From: Russula earlei
Taxonomy: Eukaryota; Basidiomycota; Agaricomycetes; Russulales; Russulaceae
Reading direction: 5' to 3'
Assembly (NCBI GenBank): GCA_025769875.1
Contig: JAGFNK010000148.1
Location: forward strand, 1-64,000
DNA: 64,000 nucleotides
Part shown: piece by piece, positions 1 to 10,382 of the stretch
Numbering within the stretch: position 1 is the first letter of the stretch
Layout: each line of letters opens with the position of its first letter
The notes under the pieces: generated by a model
Seen by the model: only the letters and a program-made list of their open reading frames with translations
What the model was told of the DNA's origin: nothing
Database searches by the model: none
Made by a program: the position numbers and the translations under genes

Positions 1-668
1 CCACAGAACGAGGCTCAGAAGCCTATCATATGGAACTCAAGTCCGCCTGCCGCAATGAAGAGCTGATGGACGAGATCCTCTTGAAAGTGCGCCCAGGGAA
101 TAACCATCAATGCACGCGCAAACGCGTGACCCAGTAGGCCCGAGGTACAAGCGATCACCGCCTGACCTTCCAGCGCAACTCCGGCACCCAGCCGATCCTG
201 GTCGGATATGTCGACCCCGACTGGACCAGCAAAGCCCACTTTGGACTTCATCTTCACGTTGACAGGTGGAGCCATAAACTGGAGCCAAAAGGAACAAGCC
301 CCGGTCGCACCCTTGAGCACCGAGGCAGAGCGCACCATGGGCACATGCACTGCCAACGAAGCCGTCAGGCTAAGGCAATTACTCACCGGATTGGGCCAAG
401 AGACCCATCCTCTCACAATCCCCCATATCGACAACCAGTCGACCTTCGCCATCACCAGGAAAACCAAGCCCCAGGACCACACCAAACACACTGAGGTCCA
501 ACACCAGTTCTTGCAGCAGAAACTTGACTTGCAGTGGATCGATCTCGCCTACACTCCACCAGAAGAGCAATAGCCGATGTATTGAAAAAGGGTCCTAACT
601 GCGAGAAGCACAAAGGTCCCACGATGGGGAAATGGGAGGGAGTGTGCACCACTCGGGCTGAGGGGGCA
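1..668 (+). pseudogene. Ty1/copia pol C-terminal fragment (RNase H), frameshifted
   Basis: This is the 3' end of a copia polyprotein entering from outside the window. The frame at about 208-573 carries the copia RNase H signature: a GGAINWSQKEQ block, then STEAERTMG, a DNQS block and a TKHTEVQHQF block. The expected EEQIADVLTKG ending is split. EEQ runs into a stop at 571-573, while IADVLKKGPN continues in another frame from 534. A second frame break near 205-240 separates the upstream VGYVDPDW motif. A purine-rich tract (GAGGGGGCA) ends directly at the LTR start at 669. The element is dead. Copia membership is secure from motif order; the exact clade cannot be told. Confidence 0.85.
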
Positions 669-918
669 TGTTGGACGTGCAGCTGCTTAGTGCCACGCAA
701 ACAGACAATCCGGACCGTACATGTAAATAATTAGAATAATTTAGTTATCGTGTTTGTTTCCTCAGTCTTTTACACACAAGACTGAGGTCAGTACTACACA
801 TCCCTTTACACTCCTTTAAAGCTAATGCTGTACATAGCTATCATCCCTATAGGTTAGATAACTAACCAATACAGTCTTTTACACACAAGACTGAGCTATC
901 ATCCCTATAGCTCCAACA
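669..918 (+). repeat. Copia 3' LTR
   Basis: The 250-bp block starts TGTTGGA and ends TCCAACA, a perfect 7-bp terminal inverted repeat, right after the purine tract of the copia fragment. It contains two copies of a palindrome (AGTCTT ... AAGACT) about 105 bp apart, plus the repeated string AGCTATCATCCCTATAG. The bases after 918 resume gypsy RNase H coding sequence on the minus strand, so the copia element inserted into the gypsy element. The other LTR lies outside the window, so the target duplication cannot be checked. Confidence 0.8.
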
Positions 919-1773
919 CATCAAGGGGTTCACACCACAAAAGTCCATCAGGACCATGGTGATTTGCTGCAGGTACATGTGTGAGCTTGAATTTGAAAAG
1001 TTGAATGGCAGCAATCCAGTGATTGATAGTGGCATTTGGCTGGATGTCCAGGTTCTTGAGCATGCTGTGAACATACTGAACATCCATCTTGACTTCAAGG
1101 TTAGTGACTCCAATTAGGTGTATGTGGAGAGCCCTGAGGGCATAAAATAAACCATATAACTCAAGCTTTGCTTGTGAGTAGTGAGACTCATACTTGTTCC
1201 ATGCAATCAAGCCAAAGTGTGTGGGGTGACAGTGACCATTGGTGCAGAGCTGAGAGATGATCCAACCAACTCCTTGCCAGGATGAGTCAATAGCTAAGTA
1301 AACAGTGCAGTCAGACTTGTAATTGATAGAAATGAGGGAAGGGGAATTGATGATGGCATTTTTGAGGGCATCCATGGTGGCTTGATGCTCCTACTCCCAT
1401 ATGGATGTGATGCCTTTGTGGGTGAGGTCAACTAAAGGACAAGTGGTGGAGGCATAATTATGGACCCAGATCTGCATGTAGCCTGCAGTGCCTAGGAAGG
1501 CATGGACATTGGAAACTGTCTTGCAGGGGGCCCAGTTGTGGATTCTCATGATCTTGGAATCATATGGAATGCAGCCTTTTGTAAGTGCACTTGTGACCCA
1601 GGATAGTCACTTTAGGGATGGTGATGAAAAGCTTCTTTGCTGAAACAGTGGTGCCAGTGACATGGAGACAGTGGAGCATGTGGTGGACATCATTGAGGTG
1701 CTGCCACATGAAGGTCCTGATGTTAGGATTCTCTGCTATGGTCTTGTATATTGAAGATAGAGGGCACAGGTTA
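919..1773 (-). pseudogene. Gypsy RT thumb and RNase H segment
   Basis: The frame 1375-905 reads LAIDSSWQGVGWIISQ, then a HFGLIAWN block and a QAKLELYGLFYALRA block, matching gypsy RNase H. Upstream to about 1770 other frames give AENPNIRTFMWQHLNDVHHM, TVSAKKLF, ILGHKCTY and a FLGTAGYMQIWVHNYAS block, the RT thumb/connection of this gypsy group. Frames change several times. The C-terminal end is cut by the copia LTR at 918. Confidence 0.75.
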
Positions 1774-2213
1774 TGTGATAATGATAAGATCCTTAAGATA
1801 TTTCGGTTTGTATAACACAAAACTATAGAATATGTTGTACCTATCAAAAGATACCTACAATGTATGATTAGATGCGACAGATAAGATGAGATACGGTGAA
1901 TACTCACTTCAGTTTGTGTAAGACAAAACTGAAGTGATCTAGCTAATTGAGAGCCTCTTAAATATGTGAGAGCATCTCTAAGCAAAGTAATCATAACTAC
2001 CAACTTGTATCATAAAGGATCAGTCGTTAGTAGCTACTGATTGTCATCAATTAACTTATCATTGTAACAAATGCAGATCTCAGCATATGAGCTGAGCTGG
2101 TCTGCATGATCTGGTGCATCAACCTGCCTGAGCCTGGTGTTGCCCAACTCATGTAACCAATGTGTCAATGCATCTGGGCTGTGATTACATCACAACATCC
2201 CAGGGCGGTAACA
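1774..2213 (-). repeat. Solo-LTR-like insertion in the gypsy RT
   Basis: A 440-bp non-coding block interrupts the gypsy RT between the GPPT motif (minus strand, about 2260) and the SIYKTIAENPN motif (about 1770). On the minus strand it begins TGTTACCGCC and ends TTATCACA. It contains a palindrome CTTCAGTTTTG / CAAAACTGAAG near 1908-1936, like the paired palindromes of the copia LTR at 669-918. No clear target duplication is seen, so solo LTR is the best but not proven reading. Confidence 0.45.
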
Positions 2214-2385
2214 CACCTAAGTAATGATAATCTCAACATTGTAGTCACCTGAACTCATCTTGCCACAAGTTGGGGGCCCTTTGATGCAACAGTCATCCAT
2301 GCATTGCCAGGCAACATATGGAATCTCCAGCTCTAAAATGAATGTGATGTCCTCATGGAAGATTGCTCTTGCTGTCACTGACTGG
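2214..2385 (-). pseudogene. Gypsy RT palm fragment with degenerate catalytic box
   Basis: Minus-strand translation gives IFHEDITFILELEIPYVAW, then QCMDDCCIKGPPT, which aligns by eye to the basidiomycete gypsy block that normally reads FIDDCxIKGPPT. The aspartate pair of the catalytic box is kept, but the preceding residues have changed. A stop follows within 20 codons. This piece is bounded on both sides by insertions. Confidence 0.65.
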
Positions 2386-2899
2386 GGGTGGTGTCACTGA
2401 CAAATCTGTTCATGCATGAGATGTGCACACTGAGTCAAGCAAGAACAAGAAGTTCTTGTGAGGTTTAGGGTTCTTGGAGATGTGATTGCCTGTGCAATCA
2501 TATTCTGTGGAGGAGAGAGAATGTGAATAAGTACATCTGGAAGACTTATGAGTTTGAGAAGTTTCAAATGAGAAGCTTGATGTCTTGCAAGCAAACAAGG
2601 TCCTAAAACTATAATCAGTGATATTTCACAGGAGAACAAGCTTAAGGTGTGTTCTCCACCTTGGACAAGTTTATATACATATGGGATGCTATATCAAATA
2701 GTACCCTTGAGGCTACAGGCAGGTGATTGGGGGCTGGACATACAGGAAGGTCATGGTGTACATGAGTCAGGAGTAACAAGTCATATGACATGCAGTAAAC
2801 ACAAGTCATCTGTCCAGGTAGGCTGATCCAGTTGCTGATCCAGTTGCTGATCCAGTTGCTGATCCAGTCCATAGTACCAGTTTCTGTGACCCTTGCTTT
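2386..2899 (-). repeat. ~510-bp insertion between RT fingers and palm
   Basis: Between the RT motif LRCLPQG (ending near 2900) and IFHEDITF (starting near 2375) lie about 510 bp with no gypsy homology. The block includes a 12-bp minisatellite at 2822-2867. A GTCACTGAC string occurs twice near 2376-2404 at one edge. The origin of the block is not recognised. Confidence 0.4.
2822..2867. repeat. 12-bp minisatellite, about four units
   Basis: The unit GCTGATCCAGTT is repeated almost perfectly from 2822, with the last unit incomplete. On the minus strand it reads as repeated ISNW. It lies in the insertion that breaks the gypsy RT. Confidence 0.9.
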
Positions 2900-3651
2900 T
2901 ATCAAACCTTGAGGGAGACACCTGAGTCACAACACTCCAATTGGGGACCAAATGGTGGTGAGATCTTGGGAATTGATATGGAGCATATGGCAGTCATATC
3001 TGACAAAGAGATCAAGCATGGTGTAGCATGCTCTCCCTGCCATAGTCTTGATCAGCTGGTCAGTAAAGGGAGGGATACTGGAATTGTGAATGGTGACTGC
3101 ATTGAGGGGCTGGAGGTTGTGAACAAGGTGCAGCATGCTGCTTTTCTTCTTGATGCAGAAGAAATGGGAGCTGTAGGAGGCATTAAAGTGTTCACACACT
3201 CCAGTGGTGAACTTGTCCTTGAATATCTGGATGATGTTTCCTAAAATGCTAGAGTGGAAGGGCAAGTTCCTGTGTGCCCAGGGAACATGCTCTACTATGG
3301 GAATTTTCACTGGGGAGAAATAGTCATCTTGAAAATGACCCTTCTTGTCCTCAATCCATGTGTGGCCAGATTCATGGAGTTTGAGGATGTGCTGCAACAG
3401 CTTTAGTTCTTCTGGCCACAAAAACAAGTGCTTATTGAGGTGTAGCTCATCTAGCTGCTCCTGGGAAAGGTATGTGCCTGGCTGGAATGTGGGAGGAATG
3501 ACAGGGAGTGGCAGTAGTGTGAGCAAGGTGTCAGGACTCACTGTTGAACAATCCAGTTCAAGAGTGAGACAAAAGCTCAGAGATGAGTTGACTGAGTTCT
3601 GGGATGAAATTGGCAAAGAGCATGGTCCAGCATCAGGAAAAACACATAAAT
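2900..3651 (-). pseudogene. Gypsy RT fingers segment
   Basis: The open frame 3616-2927 carries a FLWPEELKLLQHILKLHE block, FQDDYFSPVKIPIVEHVPWA, a TTGVCEHFNASYSSHFFCIK block, an LHLVHNLQPLNAVTI block and ACYTMLDLFVRYD, the order expected in gypsy pol. It stops soon after the LTTIWSPIGVL motif. At 3645-3651 the string CATAAAT marks the edge of the DNA transposon; the same string recurs at 7917-7923. Joining the two sides keeps a frame open across the junction. Confidence 0.75.
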
Positions 3652-3959
3652 CTTTTTCAGCTTTATAAAGTCTTTATATAGTCAAAAAAGTTAATAAGTC
3701 AATGGTTGCTTGGACTGACCCTAATTCTAAAAGTTGTGACCCAAATATCAACTATGTAGCCAAGAAAGTTGAGAAAGCTGCCTAAGTTCTGTAAAGTTCT
3801 CAAAAGTTGGAAAGTCACATCAGCCAGCCTTAGGGCTATTGACTAATTTATTCTCTAATGGGGCTACTGCTAAAATTAAGAGCCCTCTGTCCAATGTCAG
3901 TTTGCAACATATCTGCAGCTAGACTTCCACCACACAGTTTTTGATCAAGTCACATGCTA

Positions 3960-5985
3960 TGTAAAAGTCATCCTATTTGTTGAACATGTTCATGCTTTTG
4001 GGGTATTCAGTAAGGAGGGCCTTGTAGTTAGAATTAAATGGCCCTGGGTCTTGAAATTCTCTGGTTTCAAATGCTCGGACTGCATGCTCCAACTGCATCA
4101 TTGAGTCCAAGGGAGAGCCAGAATAAACACAGGACTTACTTGCAACAAGCCCACATGGATGGCCATATTCAACAAGGGATTCTTCTAAATACTTGAAGAA
4201 TGGCTTAGCAAGGTTGCCACAAATGGCATCATAAGCAAGCCTCTCAGTTTCTGGGTCAGAGTATTATAAGTCTAGCATAAATCATGACAAAATGTATGAA
4301 TCTTACCTTAAAATTTGCAGCTCCTTTCACCAGGCTGTAACCAGGTGGGCATGATTCTGCATAGATTAGCTCACCCAGGCAAGCTGCATGAGTCTGGTCC
4401 ACCCATTCCTTGATTTCAACCTTTGATAATTCTGAAATGTAGGCTGTGACTGCCTCAATTGCATAACAGGCAATGTTAGACCAATGGGTTTGAATGTTAT
4501 TGTAAACCTTTTCAAGAGTATGTGAGAATTGTTGGAGTAGAAAAGAGAGGTTGTAACATACAGTCTGATAGAAGACATCTTTGAGGCATGGTACATATTG
4601 GGTATCTGGAAATGTTTTGCTAAACAAGTTGCAAATGATTATGAGAAAATGCTCTGATTCCAAGGAAAAACTGTCGAAGAGCTCACTGGAGGCCATCCAC
4701 CCATGATAGCAAGTCGTTTGAAATTGTTTTATCAAATTTGAATTACCTAGATATGAGGGTAAGTCAGAGAACCTTTTTTGCCAATTCAATTTGGATAATT
4801 AGAGCTGATGGAGGTGCAGTGGTTTCTGCCCTCAGAATATTAGTGTGACTGCTAGTCTTTGGGATGATGGTTGCTTTGAAACATCCAGCAGGTACAGACA
4901 GGGTGTTGTGGATAGAGCAGGGCTGCTGGCATATCCTCATTATGTGAGACCTATGAAAAGGATCAGAAGGCATGTTTAACAGTGGTAAGGGAGTATTACC
5001 TTGCCTCCTTGGCTAGCCTTTTTTTTTGATTGCTTGCATGTTGATCTTGCTATTGTCAGAGACTACCACAACAATCTATATGATATTCATTAGATTAGTG
5101 TGTCATCAGCAGTCAAAGATGCAGATGTGTACCTCTGTAACTGCCCCAGTTTCCACTGGTCAAAATTGGGACAGACAGACAATGCATGGTCATCAGTGAG
5201 GCCACCAAGGATGGGCTGGTGTTGGGTGAGTTTCACTTGATTTTTCCAGTTGCCCTTCAATCCACTTGCAAGCAGCAAGAGGATGATATTTCTGACATCA
5301 TGATTTATCTCAGATAATTGTGATAACATCTGATTGGCTCACTCAATGTTTACCCCCACCATCCTTTTTCAACTGCATTGTGTTCTTCTGCTGAGTGACT
5401 TGGGCAAGGAGCTCCCTCTTGGGCTTCTGTCCCTGTTGAAGTGTGGTCAGTTATCCAAGCCAATCAGAAGTTTGCATTTGTCCCTTACTTTTTTAATTTT
5501 CTTTGCCATAGCCACTTGCCCATCAGCTTTGGGTTTTGAGCCACCACAGTCACTACCAACATCTGTCTCTTCCATTTCTGAGTCCTTCACATCATCCACT
5601 GGACCCCAGTCAAATTCTTCACTGCTGCTATAAGCTGTGATATCTAGGACACTTGGCTGGTGATGTAGAACACATTGACACTGCATGGTTTCCTCATGTT
5701 CCTGTTCCAGCTCCACATCAATGAGTCTGGCAACTGCCTCAACTCTCGCTGCAGCCTCAGCTTTAGTTTTTACCTCTTTTGCTGCTCATTCTGCTGCAAC
5801 TTCCTGGGTGTGTTGTCCTTTTTTTCCAATGAGGTCTGGGCACTCATTGGTTCATTTGCATGGTCCTTTAGGAGGAGTAACAGGCAAGGCAGATTGCCTT
5901 CTCTGCTGATGAGTGGATTTTCCTTGGGGTGGCTGTTGGGACCTTTTGATTGGCATTTTGATCTCAGAATTGCTGTCAACATCAC
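3960..5985 (-). pseudogene. TE-associated ORF of unknown function, broken
   Basis: Several minus-strand frames appear to be parts of one decayed multi-exon gene. They are a Lys/Gln-rich start (5985-5770), an acidic Ser/Glu/Asp-rich stretch (5716-5447), a central frame (5329-5090), a helical frame (4973-4764 joined by a frameshift to 4789-4256), and a tail near 4255-3990 containing YGHPCGLVA and QLEHAVRAFETREF blocks, followed by stops. The tail resembles, from memory, hypothetical proteins common inside basidiomycete transposon islands. No named domain is claimed. It could be accessory cargo of the surrounding DNA transposon. Confidence 0.4.
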
Positions 5986-6781
5986 TGATAATTTACTTCT
6001 TTGCAGTACTATATTAATGACCTCTTTAGTATTGCACTGTGAAGTATGACTTTGACTTACTCAACATCTCCCCCTTCAGGAGCTTTCGGTGCAGATTGGG
6101 CTTGTTTGGTGTTGATGGTGATGCAGGCACAAGTGGTTGGCATTGTAGGATTTAACAGGGTGAGCAGAAGTATTAACATTGTGGATGTAAGCTGTCCAAA
6201 CTTGAATGGCTTGTTGGGATAACATGGCAGAGAAAGTACTATCCCTGCACTCATTTGGACAGTCACACTCTGTCACCCTGTAAGGTATGTGAGCCCACTG
6301 GCCAGGAAACTCACATGACCTGCACTTGCCCCCACCTCCAGGCTCCCACATGTCCCTTGCCCATGCATCTTTCTTTCCCTTCATCTTTCATCTCCCTCTT
6401 CCTCTCATCTCCCTTGCCAACATGTCCTCCTTCTCTTTTCCATTTCACACTCTCCCTTCAATGTCATCCCCCACTCTACCCCCGGGAACTGCAACAATGG
6501 CTCAAGACAATTGCCATTGACGTCACTCACCTCATCCTCACACCTGCCACATGCATACATATGGATGTGGATGACGCATGCACAGATGTCATCACCGCAC
6601 CGCCTCATGCTCTCAATTTGAAGTCAGAGGAGTAGCATCTCTGTATTTAAATATCAGTAGCTAAGTTTGGCTGAGTAGCTCAGTGAATTAGATCAGTTTT
6701 CTAGTATTTGCATTGACCCTCTCGTGTGGCTGGCTAAGAACACCTTGACTCCCTCAAGTTCTCACTCTTCTCCTTCAAGAA

Positions 6782-7040
6782 CACACACACACTCTCTCTC
6801 TCAGGTGTGCACATTATGTCCCAGGGCACAACTCAAGCTTGCTCTCAGCCCCTTTCTATCTGTACCCACCCTTGGATCAAAGCAATGCTGACTCTGCATA
6901 GCATAGCTGTGGTGGCTTGCTTGCTACAACCCCAAAAGTTTTAAATCCACCAGGCTTGCTCTCGGCTTTCACTGGTGCTGGGAGTTGAACCCACAACAAA
7001 TCAGTGGCACATAGGAGCTGATGTTATGCCATCAGTGCCT
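6782..7040 (-). mobile_element. tRNA-derived SINE-like element
   Basis: On the minus strand, TGGCATAACATCAGC (7031-7017) resembles a pol III A box. GGTTCAACTCC (6991-6981) matches the B-box consensus with one change, about 40 nt downstream. This is normal tRNA geometry. The sequence then runs about 180 bp into a simple-repeat tail of GAGAGAG then TGTGTGT (about 6803-6782), as many SINEs do. It does not fold as a complete tRNA: the acceptor does not pair well. A retroviral primer-binding site on the plus strand was considered but fits worse. Confidence 0.4.
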
Positions 7041-8060
7041 CTGCCCTTGTAGCCTATGACAAAAGCCTTTGGTCTGTTGCAGAGCATGGCCAGTGCCAAA
7101 CCCCCTTGGTCCAAAGGAGATCTCAATGTTCATTCTCCTACTGCTTAGATGGCAGTTGGGCCCATTGTACTGGCTCTCTCCTGTGAAAACCTTTACTGAT
7201 ATTGTTGTCATCTGGTAGGTGAATCAAGATTGAATTGACTGCTGAAGGACAGAATGATGCACTGATGACAGGGCAATGACAAGTGCAATGTTCCTACAGA
7301 GGGATCTTGCTAACTCAGAACAAACAAATGTATGCAGGCAAGTGCATCCCAATGTCATGCACTATGTAGGGCATGCGTGCGGCCACAACTGCCACCAGCA
7401 GGATACCAGTTACACATTGCAATTGATGATGTGGGGGGTGGAGAGGGACGATGACAAGATGGTGAGGATCAGCACAATGGAGGGCAGGAACCACATCCTA
7501 GCCCCTCTCTCTAATGATGGGCAAGGCTCAACCTAGCCCCCCCTTCCACCATGTGAGCACTGGCTCACAGTGGTGGTGGTGGGTGCTCCTGGGCCATGAC
7601 AGTGAGACAAGCATGTGAACAACTACCAAAGATGAGTGCAGGGACAACTACCAGTGACATACCAGGCTACAACAACACAGCATCCCTCACTGCTGCTGAA
7701 AGTGACTGCTTGCAGGGTGGATAAGGGGTGCTAATGATGCTGGGTATAGAAAAAATACCCAGCCCATGCCAATCCCTATTCAGTACTAGGGACTTTAACA
7801 GACTTTACAAACCTTACTACCTTTTCTGACTTTATGGAGGCTTGAATTGTGCTTTACTACTTTACAAACTTTCAACTTTAGAAATACTCCCCATAAAGCT
7901 AAAAAGTCAAAAAAGCCATAAATTATCTTGTGTTTCTGCTGATGAGACAAGTAGCAAGTACCAGAAGGGAACTGGTATGGGCTGTGAGAGATGATCACAG
8001 AAGGAGAGGGCCAGGGTGTACTAGATAGGGTGGTTGCAAAGGAGTACCCTCGGTAATAGA

Positions 8061-8691
8061 GTGCCACAAATCAAATGGACAGTCTGAAGACTGTCTGCTA
8101 CTTTATTGAGCACTTATATACTACCAGGGAACTGTTAAATGGAGAACAAGTCATAACCTTGTTATCAAGCACAATTGATGGATGAGTAAGGAGTTGGAAC
8201 ATGCTTAGTGAGCATGCTCAGTAAGCTGCTGATTAAGAAGGCCCATAATGATGAGTAAGGGCCTTTAGTGTCCATGTGTTCACTGCTTAGTGCACATGCA
8301 ACACATCTGATTCATTTACTGTTAGTTAGTTTAGGGCCAGTCATTTGGGGACTTGGGGTATTTGTCAGTGGAATAGTGTTGCCTATAAGGTCCCTTATAC
8401 AGTTCTATTAGTGTCCTTAGAGTTGACCCTAATATCCATATTAAGCTCCTTAGCATTGCCTTATAGTTCATTGTAAGGTTATTAGAGTTAGTCTAATAAC
8501 ACATTCTAGGGCCTATAGTATCTTCATTAGCGTCCACTGTAGGGCACTTGAGGTCATTCTAAAGGGTCTTTAGGGAGCCTTTAATATTGTCTTTTATTGC
8601 TTAGAAGGGTTGCCACTAAGTAGCGCTTGCTGTATGTCAATTGTGCTTAGAATCAATCATGTGACAATGCATGCACAATATTGTGGACACC
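8061..8691 (-). repeat. Putative solo LTR in the gypsy linker
   Basis: This 631-bp non-coding block has ends TGCCACAAAT and ATTGTGGACA, a short terminal inverted repeat (TG...CA on the minus strand: TGTCCACAAT ... TTGTGGCA). It separates the protease from the linker region. It contains many short TTAG/CTAA-type motifs but no ORF. No clear 5-bp target duplication is seen. Confidence 0.35.
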
Positions 8692-9640
8692 TCTACTCAC
8701 CCCTTTTGGTTGTGTGAACAGGGTGGCATTGTAGAGGCTGGGTTTCCTCTAATAAGGAAGGGTCCTTCAAGGGCTCTCTCCAGGAAATGGTTCATGACAC
8801 AAGGGGTCCTTGGGTACCTTGCAGATGTTGCAGAAATCCTCTGGAAGGGAGGCAGGTACAAGGCAAATCTTCTTGACCACCTTCTTGTAGGCCAGGAGGG
8901 TTGTCAGGTCATTGGTTGAAGCCAGGGTGATACTCAGAGAGTGAAGGGTGGAAGGAAGTGTGGTCCAAAGGGGAGGGATAAGGAGGGAAAGGATGCTGAA
9001 GGTGCCTACCTGTGCTCTTCATGGCTGTGATGGAATGTATATCCTCCATGAGGCATCTCATAAGTCATGGATCAAGATCAAGACTTGTACCTCACCACTC
9101 AGAAGATCTTCTAGGCAGCAGAGCAGGAGGTGATGGAAGGGTCTTCCCAAGAGTAATGGAAAGGGGGCACATTCCATGACATAGGCATGAATCTTGAAAG
9201 GTACACCACCCACCTGCATGGGGACATGTTCTGTGCAACCTAAGGTCCAGTTATTAACACCATTTGCCCTTCCATCTCAATGTGGCAGGTTGAGTTGATT
9301 CACACACCAATTTCTCAGATGAGGTCTTGGTGAATCACAACAATTTGGGATCCTGGATTGAGGACTCTGGGCTTGAAAATGCCAGTGGCTACAGAGATGT
9401 TGATTTCTTGAAGCAGAAGGGAATACACTGGCTTGGAAGGGGAGGTTAGTCCTAGAATGGTGCACATGTCATGTTCTTTGACATTGGGGGTGTGATCAAC
9501 CACCTCCTTGTATCCTCTGGCCTCAAATCAATCCCAGCTCTGCATTTGATCCCCACATAAACAAATGAACATCGACACAACATGCAAATCACAACTACAC
9601 ATTTCAATCTCCGCTTTGAGATTGTCATGCTCAACACATC
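8692..9640 (-). pseudogene. Gypsy aspartic protease region
   Basis: The minus frame 9503-9315 ends VLNPGSQIVVIHQDL. Other frames continue with a NWTLGCTEHVPMQVGGVPFK block and APFPLLLGRPFHHLL. This is the retropepsin-like region of basidiomycete gypsy elements. The usual aspartate of the DPGSQ motif is asparagine here. Frames shift several times and stops are present. Confidence 0.6.
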
Positions 9641-10215
9641 ATCACTGCAAATGCTCTATTTTGTTTGCTATTGTGGTTGACTGTACCTGTAAATTGCTAG
9701 GAGGCTTCTTATATAGGTAGACTTCATTTGCATCACTTTTGTTTTAGAAATTTAACTTCAGAAAATCATCCAGACACTGTTCTATCCAAATCAAGGCAAA
9801 TGTAGACATTCAAACCTGAAATTCCTCAACAATGCAGCTCTCTTCTGCAAAATGAAGTTTATACATCAATGGGTAGTTATAGTAACTACATATCCTGAGA
9901 ATATCAAGGGCTGAAGTGGACAGGAAGTGGTAGAAATATTGACTGTTCAAACACCTACCTGTGTTCATACCCAGCGCTAGGCAGTTTTTCGCCAGCCCAA
10001 CGAAACGTCATTTGGTGTCTTTATTGCCGATGACTCCACCATGCCTCTGTCATTACCACACCTGCTGCCTTGCAAATTCGACCCTCCAAATCTCTCCCCA
10101 CTTATGTGCACATCAGGACCCGTCCCTCGACTTTCGGAAACCGACCACAGCCACTGTTGGGAAGGAAGTAAAAAAAAATACGGTCGAATTTTGATATCAT
10201 AATATATTAGTAGTA
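9641..10215. other. Non-coding spacer between transposon nest and gene block
   Basis: No supported gene. The sequence is AT-rich to about 9960 and then becomes more GC-rich. Short ORFs here have no recognisable content. The segment up to 9960 may still be decayed gypsy gag, which cannot be shown. Confidence 0.5.
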
Positions 10216-10223
10216 CGTCGCGC

Positions 10224-10374
10224 TAGGGCTGCGCACCGTATTACGGGTACGGCCGTATATTTGACGGGTCTCAACGGATAATACCCGTACCGTACAAACT
10301 CTGCAGCGGTCAGCGAACGGGACGGGTACGGGTCCCGTACACCCGTATATACACGGGTACGGTGCGCAGCCCTA
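10224..10374. mobile_element. hAT-like MITE with 8-bp target duplication
   Basis: The element is 151 bp long. It starts TAGGGCTGCGCACCGTA and ends with the inverted copy TACGGTGCGCAGCCCTA. It is flanked by a perfect 8-bp direct repeat CGTCGCGC at 10216-10223 and 10375-10382. The interior is made of ACGGGTAC-type strings in both orientations and has no ORF. An 8-bp duplication with TAGGG-type ends fits the hAT superfamily. It lies upstream of the PIG-P gene. Confidence 0.85.
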
Positions 10375-10382
10375 CGTCGCGC

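Larger units (their letters stand above)
3652..7916 (-). mobile_element. ~4.3-kb DNA transposon remnant inserted in gypsy pol
   Basis: CATAAAT flanks the block on both sides (3645-3651 and 7917-7923) and is a likely target duplication. The ends are imperfect inverted repeats of the form CTTTTTnnnCTTTnTA. The left 200 bp is full of AAAGTC/AAAGTT strings, while the right 130 bp is full of GACTTT/AACTTT, that is, subterminal repeats in mirror orientation. Inside are a broken minus-strand ORF (about 3960-5985), a SINE-like element (6782-7040) and a hairpin at 7739-7763. No known transposase is recognised; a superfamily cannot be given. Confidence 0.5.
919..9640 (-). mobile_element. Degenerate Ty3/gypsy pol, nested with later insertions
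   Basis: Read on the minus strand from 9640 down to 919, pieces of one basidiomycete gypsy polyprotein appear in correct order: aspartic protease (about 9500-8700), linker, RT fingers (3616-2927), RT palm with the degenerate catalytic box (about 2375-2230), RT thumb/connection (1770-1380) and RNase H (1375-919). They are separated by foreign DNA at 8061-8691, 3652-7916, about 2386-2899 and 1774-2213. No full-length frame survives, and LTRs and integrase are not visible. Insertion order is inferred: the gypsy came first and the others entered it. Confidence 0.75.

Noticed and set aside
6960..6995. Plus-strand reading of TGGTGCTGGGAGTTGAACCC as a retroviral primer-binding site
   Set aside because: The distance from the T-loop to the CCA end is wrong for a tRNA 3' end, and the A-box/B-box spacing on the other strand fits a SINE better.
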